Shown here piece by piece: positions 56,733 to 64,000 of a stretch of DNA of 64,000 bases. Numbering within the stretch: position 1 is the first letter of the stretch; each line of letters starts with the position of its first letter. The stretch is from Plantago ovata (lineage: Eukaryota; Streptophyta; Magnoliopsida; Lamiales; Plantaginaceae), in assembly GCA_028274465.1 (NCBI GenBank), contig CM051457.1, positions 35,142,160-35,206,159 of the forward strand, written 5' to 3'. A program made the position numbers and the translations under genes. Below the pieces are notes generated by a model. The model saw nothing but the letters and a program-made list of their open reading frames with translations, was not told where the DNA came from and did not search any database.

Positions 56733-57295
56733 AGAGATATTATGGCCAAGAATCAAGAACTCCGAAGGAAGGCACCACTTTTACTGCTTTGATTCACTTT
56801 TGTTTTGTTTAAAGACTTTTATCTTGTTTGTAATTGGCTATAAAGCCCGTTGTCGCAATTGTATTTGAATTTTCGTCAAATCGATACAATGAAGCTTGCT
56901 AAGATTTCTTTTAGGTTTTCAAAAGTCTCGCATAATTTCTTTTTGATTATTCTTGTAAGACTCGACCAACCACTAAGGTTTAGGAGGGTTAAAAGATCAG
57001 GAAAAGGAGAGAACACTAGCAAAGGAAGAATAGTGAGCAGAAAGCCGGAAGGAAGGAAAGTCTGAATCAACAGAACTCGAGTTCAAGGGTTCAAAGTCGA
57101 GAAAAAGTCAAAAAATCGAATGTTCTCAACTTTTTATTCCAATAAACAAACATCTCGGAAGTCCGGAAAAATACCAAAAGTTTGTTCTCGGACCAAGACA
57201 GTCCGAGTACAAAAATTTGGCGACGTACGAGGTCAAGAAAAAGAGCACGTGGCACGTCCGATACAAATAATTCCGAGAAAAAGTTCCTAAAAAAG
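56733..57295 (+). other. Untranslated spacer after T pol
   Basis: No domain recognised. It contains strings CCGAG and CTCGG and one CACGTG (about 57247) that recur in the tandem repeats to the right. Confidence 0.5.
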
Positions 57296-57650
57296 AGAGT
57301 TACTAACACTTGTATAGTTTTCAAATTTACAAAGTGAACTTGTAACCGTTCCGAGATATAATTTCCTCGGAACAGCGTTTTGAGAATAAAGTCACTAACT
57401 TGTAAAATTTCAAATTTACAAGAGCACGTGACACGTTCCGAGATATAATTTCCTCGGAACAGAGTTTTGTGAATAAAATCACAAACTTGTAAAAATTTCA
57501 ACTTTTACAAGAACACGTGAAAAACTCCGAGATAAAATTTCCTCGGAACATAGTTTAGTGAACAGAGTCACTAATTTGTAAAGATTTCAAATTTACAAGT
57601 TTGAAGCGAAAAATTCCGAGATAGATTTATCTGGGATAAGCTTCCATCAT
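57296..57650 (+). repeat. Tandem repeat block of about 88 bp units in T
   Basis: Four diverged units begin near 57308, 57398, 57485 and 57574. Each has ACTTGTAAA-type sequence, TTTCAAATTTACAAG, then CCGAGATATAATTTCCTCGG, in which CCGAG and CTCGG can pair. Units two and three contain the G-box CACGTG. Satellite-like tandem repeats between integrase and the 3' LTR are known from Tat elements. Confidence 0.85.
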
Positions 57651-57884
57651 AAAAGCATAATACTCCGATATGAAAATACTCAACTATTTTTACCAAGAAA
57701 AAGAACACGAGTTATTCGACATAACTTATTTAAATATTAGAAGGTACGAGCAAATAGAGGAAAATTATCCGAGTTGCGAATTCCACAAGGGGTCGAATAG
57801 AAAATACTTGGTACATTAAAAGAAAGATTGTTTCAACAAGAGTCAAGTATATCGGATACAATCTTGCACGGGTACACCCGGCCT

Positions 57885-60800
57885 TCAAGAGTCTTCTGTT
57901 GGAGCTACAGGAGCGGCAGAACTAGATCTCGGAGCCTCAACCGGAGTCTGCAGAGGAAAGAGCCTGGAGTAGAGTGCCTGAACGATAGCCGGAAGTTCAC
58001 GTTGATCCCCATTAGCCTTCATGGCCTCAGCCTCTTCGATAAGTCTAGCCCGATACTGGCAGACTTCCGGCTCGACAAAAGCTGGAGCTCTCCCGACCAC
58101 AGGACCCGGAAGAGTGAGAAAGGTGCATTTCCAAGCCTCATTCACCTGGAAAGGAGCGAGAAGTCCAGCCCTTAAAACTTCTGGAAACCAATTCGGATAA
58201 GAACTGGGCCTAACTGGGAAGTCCGGATCATCTTTGGAAACAATGGCCCCGAACTCATCGTCCTCAATCTCCTCGTCCGCTATAGCACGGTCCGGATATT
58301 CAGTGAAGTCGGCCCTCTTAGTATCATCAAGCTTGGAGGCCGCGAGATTGTTAGGATTACAGGTCAGGCCCTCCTTGACGTACCTGAGACGCATCATTTG
58401 TCCGAGACACGCCCTAAACCCCTCCTCAAGGCCTTCTTCTCGGGCCAACTGCTTTCCAAAAAGGTAGGAGACCGAGGCATAGAAATCCTCCACCGCCTCC
58501 ACTCGGGCAAACCGTAGCTTCTCGACGATCTTGTCCCGGAATCGCAGCAGCGTGGTCCCGATAGCATGGAAGGAGTCCTTGAACAATCGATTCTTGGATG
58601 CCTCAGTGCTCACTTTTTTGGCCATCTCCGAATTCTTACTCCTCGGCATGCGGATCTCGGCCTCCAGGGACTCAACCTTAGAGGCGGCCAACTCGGCCTT
58701 CTTCTCTAGCTCTTTGGTCCGAGACTTAGACTCCAGCCGTTTGTCGGCCAGATCGTTGATAGCTCGGATGAAGCAGTTTAACTACAAAGAGGAAAAGAAA
58801 AAAGTTAAGAACAAAAGACAAGAGAAAAACTTGTAAAAGATTGAGAAAAGATAATTACCTGTCGGCTAATTTGTCCGAGAGCGTGAGCACGATCGTACTC
58901 ATCCATGGACATTAGGCGCGAGACCTCAGCATCTCGGCCCTCCTTGGTCGCCAAGTCGACAAACTCCACTTCGTCGGCCCTGGCCCTTTTCCTCTGAGGA
59001 CTCTCACCCTCCACATCAACCGGGTCCGAGGCAACCCTCTTGCCCTTTGGATCAGCTCGTTTCTTGCCCGGCTGAACAGTAGGAGTCGGAGCCTTTTGAC
59101 CTTTGCCTGGCCGCAATTAGGCTTGGGAGTTGGAATCGTAGGCATACAGGTCCCCCTCCCTTTCAGACTCCTTCTCCATTTCGTGGTAATTGACCGCATT
59201 CTTCGGATTGGTCAGTCCGGGAAGAAAGGAGGGAGTTTGCACTTGTTGTTTCAGCAGATTCTCCTCCACCATCTGCCTTTGTTTTTCTCTGTTGGCCCGA
59301 GCAGCGGAAGCGATGCGACCCACGATATACCTTAGCCAAAAATCTGCAAGGAAAAAGGAAAAGTTAGTCCGATACAAAAAAGAGATCTGAGACAAAAAAG
59401 AAAAGATGGAAAAAAAAAAAGAAAAAAAAGACACAAACTTACCAAAACTGGTACTCACACCAGTTTTTACCGGAGAAGTAAGGCCAGCGAGATACGGTAA
59501 AGGTTGAAGTATGAGTCCGAAGTAGTAGTATCGGATAGTCTTGGCCTTATTCTCTTTCTTGAAATCCACGACCCAATCATCGAGCCGATTGAGTGAAGGT
59601 CTCGAGTCGGTATACATCCCTCTGAAGAATTTTTTGGGAAAACCCCAATCCGACAGAGATGCGGCCTCAGCGTCCGACATACCTTCAGTTCTCAACTTCC
59701 TCACGAATATGAACCGGTTCCACCACTTGCAACCGGCTGAGGAAGGAGCATCGAGGATAAATGCAAAGCCGGCCCGAGCTTTGAAAAAGTAAAAGTCGTC
59801 GTTGACCGGGCTCATTGCAACTCGGAATATTTGGTTGAAGTTTCAGAAATTAATCTCCACGCCTCGGATATGGCAGAAGACTCTGAAACACATTAGAGTG
59901 CCCAAGGCACTTGGAATTAGCTGGTAAGGGCTGAACCCGAGTCGGTTAAAGATATCGTTAAAACCTTCATGATAAGGTAATCGCCATCCCCGTTCGAGCG
60001 ACATCAAGTGCACGGACATATATCCGGCAGGGGGATTGTAGAAGGCATACTTGGAATCAGGGGCCACTATCTCAAGTGAATCGGGTATCGAATACTCATA
60101 CCAGATTCGATTAAGCTCAGATTCGTGGACGGTCGAGAAACAGGTTGGAGTGGACCCGAGTTCATTTAGCTCACCGTCGGGATCCGGGTGAGTTACTGCA
60201 GAAACGGGCCGAGGAAATTTATTCCATCCCGCCTCGGTACCTTTTAGTTCTCCACGCTTCGTTCTTTTAATAACTCGGCCTTTGGCGTCGAGTTCTACAC
60301 CTACTGGAGGAACATTCTCTCTCGGGCCTTCCTCCTCTTCCTCGGCCTCATCATCATCATCGTCGTCTTCATCATCTTCTTCATCCTCTTCAGGGTTGCC
60401 GGGAACAAGATCCAGTCTGATTAAGTCTTGAGGTACGGTTCCATCTCCGCCAGATGGACCAGCCTCGGACGACTGCCCGACACGAGAAGAGCTCGGAGCC
60501 CATTTTGATCGGCTGACCAACACATCATCGTCTTCGTCGCTCTCCAAGATGGTGTGAGATATAAACCTCTTGGAAGGACACTGCTTACAGGTTTCACAGA
60601 TCAAACTATGGTCGGGTCATTCAACCCGGTATCTCCAAGGCTTTCGGAGAACCCTCCGAGTCACTGGAGAGCTCGGTAACAGTGGGAGAGCGCGGCGCTG
60701 GAACTCGTTGTGATGTCCGATACGCATGGCCAGCTACTCTCGCAGCCCCCATCATGATGTCGTGAGGGATACGTGTCGGGGGGGCTGGGCCCGGAGAAGG

Positions 60801-61096
60801 AGATCTTACCGGAAGCTCCTTCCTTCTGTTCAGAATCAAACGATGATCTGGAGGAGTGTTACCCAGACGTCGTCCTCGGAAGCGTAACTCATGTGCCCAT
60901 CCGACTTAGCAGGCTCGGGCATCGGAGCCGAACTGGAAGGCACACTCGAGGACGGAGGCGCGATAAGACCTTCGTCAAGGAAGGACAGATCGAGCATGTC
61001 AATGTCCGACATGTCGATGTTTTCGGTCCTGGTAGTCTCGTTCAGGTTTCTTCTCTTGGACATCCTAAGAGGGGAGGAGCAAATAAAGTCAGACAA
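57885..61096 (-). pseudogene. Antisense extra gene of T (plant 'gypsy type transposon' protein family), broken
   Basis: A multi-part coding region runs against the direction of T. It starts near MSKRRNLNETTRTENIDMS (about 61063) and includes an acidic Asp/Glu segment (60450-60310), then the recognisable domain LERGWRLPYHEGFNDIFNRL, GFSPYQLIPSALG and KWWNRFIFVRKL (about 60000-59690), which resembles the 'putative gypsy type transposon' family found in Tat-like elements. Likely introns: GTAAGT at about 59436 to TTGCAG near 59348, and GTAATT at about 58857 to TTTGTAG near 58781. The C-terminal exon is Glu/Lys-rich, coiled-coil-like and ends APVAPTEDS. Breaks: a frameshift near 60850, stops near 60621 and 59843, and TAA at 59117. 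Its role in the element is unknown. Confidence 0.6.
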
Positions 61097-61387
61097 ACGC
61101 GGTTGGTTTTGTCCGAGAGGTTATTTTATGTGTTTTCGTTAAGTTCGCGAAGTTTTATACTACTTAAAAGCACGTAGTGAGGAAAAGGGGAAAAAAGGGG
61201 GAATAATTGAAAGAAACACAAAGGAAAAATAAGAAACGAGCGAGAACAACTTACTTGGAAAAAGTTTGAAAGGACGAACTAGAGTGCTGAACTTAGATGG
61301 ATGTCGGACGTAGATATCGGATCGAGAGTAAAATTCTAGAGTGAGAATTTTTGTAGTTTGCAAAAAGTGAACTAATGAGTTATCTCA

Positions 61388-61440
61388 CCCCTATTTATAG
61401 AAGGGCAACCCCGAAATACGAACCGTCGCTGACGTCAGCA
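61388..61440 (-). promoter_or_regulatory. Candidate promoter of the antisense gene in T
   Basis: On the minus strand a 12-bp perfect palindrome GCTGACGTCAGC (61439-61428), containing the bZIP-type site TGACGTCA, lies about 27 bases before a TATA box CTATAAATAGG (61400-61390). The first ATG of the antisense gene follows about 300 bases downstream. Spacing and order fit a plant core promoter. Confidence 0.6.
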
Positions 61441-62029
61441 CCCATCTTAACCGTTAGATGAATCGGAATCAACGGCCAAGATCGAAACACCTGTTAAAAG
61501 ACAAATTGACCCCCGACTTCCCGAAAATCGAGAAAAAACGTCGCCATTGAGTGTCGCAAATACTCATACGACTAACTCGGAAGAACAAGGGTTTCCACTC
61601 TCGGATTAGGAAGCTGATTTACTCGGAAGAATCTCTAAACATTACCAAGGAAGAACTTGCAAAATCAAGTGTTTGCGTCACTCGGATTTAAAGATTACAA
61701 GGGACATTCTTTTCTTACGTCAAGAAATAGAAATGTCGGACCAAGAGAAAATTCTAAGTCGGACGAAAGAAGTAATACTAAAACCCGGATCCTGACATTT
61801 CAAAATTCGAAATATCTCTTTTTTATACTCCGAGTGTTAAGTTACTCGGACTATAAAAAGGAGAGGGGGGAATGGAATGAAAAGAGGAGGGTTGGAGTAC
61901 TTATGAACTCGGACGAAACTTAGAAAATTTTTCGACCTAAAAAAATAGTACGAATCACAAGGGACTCGGACTATACTAATAGTTACACAACTATCTTGTA
62001 CCAAGATACTTGGAAACTAGGGTGACATA
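61441..62029 (+). other. Untranslated region before the 3' LTR of T
   Basis: No open frame with a known domain. Repeated ACTCGGA and TCGGAC strings occur. The polypurine tract is not obvious; GGAAACTAGGGTGACA (62012-62027) just before the LTR is the best candidate. Confidence 0.5.
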
Positions 62030-62893
62030 TGTTAATGTTGAAATATGTCTGATTCGCTGTACGAACCAAGAGACGACTTAGCTTGACACAAGTCCGACGT
62101 TTAGGGCACATATGTCCGACACATGAGCCCTAGTCCGACTAATAAGATCACTCTCAGATAAGTTCTACTCGGAACAGTTGTCCGACATACTGCGCGAGTA
62201 GTATGTTTCCGAGGACCACGGTCAGCATCTAAGTGTCCGACACACTTACTCATGTCGGACTCGGACTAAGCGAGACAATTAAATGTCAGAGTACCTCAAG
62301 AAAGTTGCCCGACACACTTCTTGGTATCGGACTGGTCACACGAGACGCCTTTGAGTCGGACTCTAAGAAGGATTTATACAAGTCAGCCGTAGATCATATT
62401 ACCGCTGGGTCTCGGACCGTATATCGGACATCATGTCGGACACCACGTCGGATACAAATACGGGACGAAACTGGAACGTTCAAGGAAGCGTGAAATTACC
62501 TACTTAGCCTTGTGGAAACCCTAATTTGGTACGTGGGTCAGGCCCATTAAGCCAACTAATGGGCTTTTAGCCTTTGATATTCAATCGTGGCCTTACACTT
62601 GGTGCAATCTCAGGAGCTTTATCACCATTTGGGAAACACTATAAATCGGGGACACCATTCACCCCTAAAGGTAATCAATATCTTACCTACTTTCATACTA
62701 CATACACTAGAGTGGCTTTCAACCCTCTAACCGTGAAGTCGATTATTCGGTTTGGTTACTAGACAAACCGGAAAACCGTTACTAACCTCCCCCTCAAGTT
62801 ATTTTCAGGACATTACTTGCAATGGAAGGAGGCTAAAGTCAAGAAGATCGCACTAGAACGCATTAGAAGGACTTAATAATTTACCCATCAACA
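62030..62893 (+). repeat. 3' LTR of T
   Basis: Uninterrupted 864-bp LTR, TGTTAATG to ATCAACA, matching the two parts of the 5' LTR. It contains about ten copies of GTCCGAC or its reverse complement GTCGGAC before the TATA position, and a slightly changed TATA box (CTATAAATCGG, about 62640). Confidence 0.95.
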
Positions 62894-63660
62894 TTCTCAA
62901 TAGTTGGGAGAATTTTATAACTTGTATACATTACTTCTAGGTTTAGGGTTTTATTCATTCTTTAATTGCAAACTTATTTCAAGTATTTTTAATGGAAATC
63001 ATTCAGCTATGCTTCATTTTGTTTGTTTTAAATTTTTTATCACCGCTGTCGACCGACATTCGGTAGTACTTTATTTTGTCAAGTATTTCCTCTAATGGAA
63101 GCAGAAATGGTAATAAAACCAATGCAGCAAAAAGGATCACCGAACATGAAGACATCGTGGCCCAATTGAACAGTGGTTTAAATTTAAATCTAAAAAAGAG
63201 TCAGTTTTTAGATTCAGTATCAGCTGGCGATTGATTAGTCATGGTCTCTCTGTTTTGGCCAGGTTACTCTTTCTGGAGTTTGGGCTGCCAGTGGTGTTTT
63301 AGTTTCTGCACTATTGATAAGTTATGTCAGAAAATACTTACCTAGAGCAGGTCTGTAGAGGTAAAATTCTAGTAAAACGTCAGACGATCTTAAATGATAC
63401 AAAGCGTCTCGAACTACACAAAGAATTACAATGCTCTCTAAGTCACCATAATTTAAACACAATACCCGAATCAGTCTTAAGTCAGCACCAGAGTCTTTGG
63501 ATCCTCTTTATGTCAAAAGGAGTACCTGAGATTAAAATGTCGCGTGTGTATGTGTGTTTATCTCCGGCTTGCCTAAGTCAAACCGGTATGAGACTTTACG
63601 TGAAGGAGCTCGTTAATTCTCCTTGTCTTAGTGTAATAAATGTACGTATTTAATACCAGT
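62894..63660 (+). other. Right flank with two weak candidate exons
   Basis: Two short stretches look coding. 63067-63231 reads open after an AG and includes NAAKRITEHEDIVAQLNSG. 63263-63350 lies between GGCCAG and a GT and encodes VWAASGVLVSALLISYVRKY, a possible membrane segment. I recognise neither, the splice joint between them is not evident, and no longer frame supports them. It could be a fragment of a host gene or unclassified DNA. Confidence 0.2.
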
Positions 63661-64000
63661 TACCTTTTCTTTGAAAATGGAGCCTTTATATAGTTGTTGG
63701 CTAACCCTAAGTCGCACCAATCTCTCGCTTCCATCTGTCACCTTCTCATTCCTCCACATGTATCGAGTAGGCCCAACGTTGACTTTCATGGGCTTGGCCC
63801 AAGCCCATTTAGCTGTAGCTTCTTGTGTTACCTAGAAACTTCTACACTTCTCTAGGCCTTTCTCTCCTTGTGGTTGTGATGCGAGTCTTGTCCTGATTCA
63901 ATTGTAAAGAAAAACAGGCAAGTATTTAAACTTCGTACTAAGTGAGCTTCGTACATCCAGACCTGTTAAGGACTTGAGTAATGCCCCTTGTCCTCCTAAC
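63661..64000 (+). other. Unassigned, promoter- or LTR-like sequence
   Basis: Contains a TATA-like TTTATATAGTTG (63687-63698) followed by pyrimidine-rich sequence and AGGCCCAA/GGGCTTGGCCCAAGCCCA strings. It could be part of an LTR continuing past the window. No gene seen. Confidence 0.25.

Overview
The window is repeat-dominated plant DNA, most likely from a eudicot (inference from the element lineages and AT-rich background; no species diagnosis is possible). I found no intact host gene. Almost everything is transposable elements, and the main structure is one 51 kb nest of LTR retrotransposons whose members can be separated exactly because their target-site duplications (TSDs) survive.

Left part (1-11851): the 3' end of an LTR element (1-776), a Stowaway-like MITE (1014-1218), a solo Copia LTR with TSD TGCAA (1444-2310), a possible LINE tail, a hAT-type MITE (2687-3285), a 1.3 kb Mutator-like non-autonomous element with a 10-bp TSD (4246-5583), a second Stowaway-like fragment, and a truncated minus-strand Sire-like Copia element (about 6985-11381) that has gag, protease and integrase but lost reverse transcriptase and its 3' LTR.

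The nest (11852-62893): the host is a plus-strand Ty3/gypsy element of the Tat lineage (called T). It has gag, protease, RT, RNase H, a second archaeal-type RNase H, integrase, a tandem-repeat block, an antisense spliced gene with its own promoter-like region, and LTRs at both ends. Into T went: A (12028-21784, Athila-like with gag-PR-RT-RH-IN) in the 5' LTR; B (26782-51103) in the RNase H gene; and a CACTA element (52630-56068) in the integrase gene. Into B went a solo LTR E (28534-29732) and element C (34185-48403); into C went element D (37908-45880). A to E lie on the minus strand and share LTR ends (TGATGAAC...TTCATCA), an Asp-tRNA-type primer site in A to D, and a conserved 3' region.

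A carries a full but broken pol. B, C and D carry gag and protease, and B and D an additional ORF, but no RT or integrase, so they must depend on another element for copying. All coding regions are damaged by stops, frameshifts or deletions.

The most interesting material is non-coding and shared by A to D: (1) GC-rich palindromic modules (type GGGCGATTCGCCC) next to the TATA box of every LTR, whose number differs between the two LTRs of every element, plus further arrays inside the elements; (2) a pair of hairpins with an invariant 9-bp stem (AACCTATTC / GAATAGGTT) and a changing 4-nt loop, in all eight copies, beside a long sense-strand purine tract; (3) a TCCGGG-AGGCAA-CCCGGA hairpin just after the protease gene in B, C and D. 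I could not compare these with any database.

Right part (62894-64000): flanking DNA with two weak candidate exons and an unassigned promoter-like stretch.
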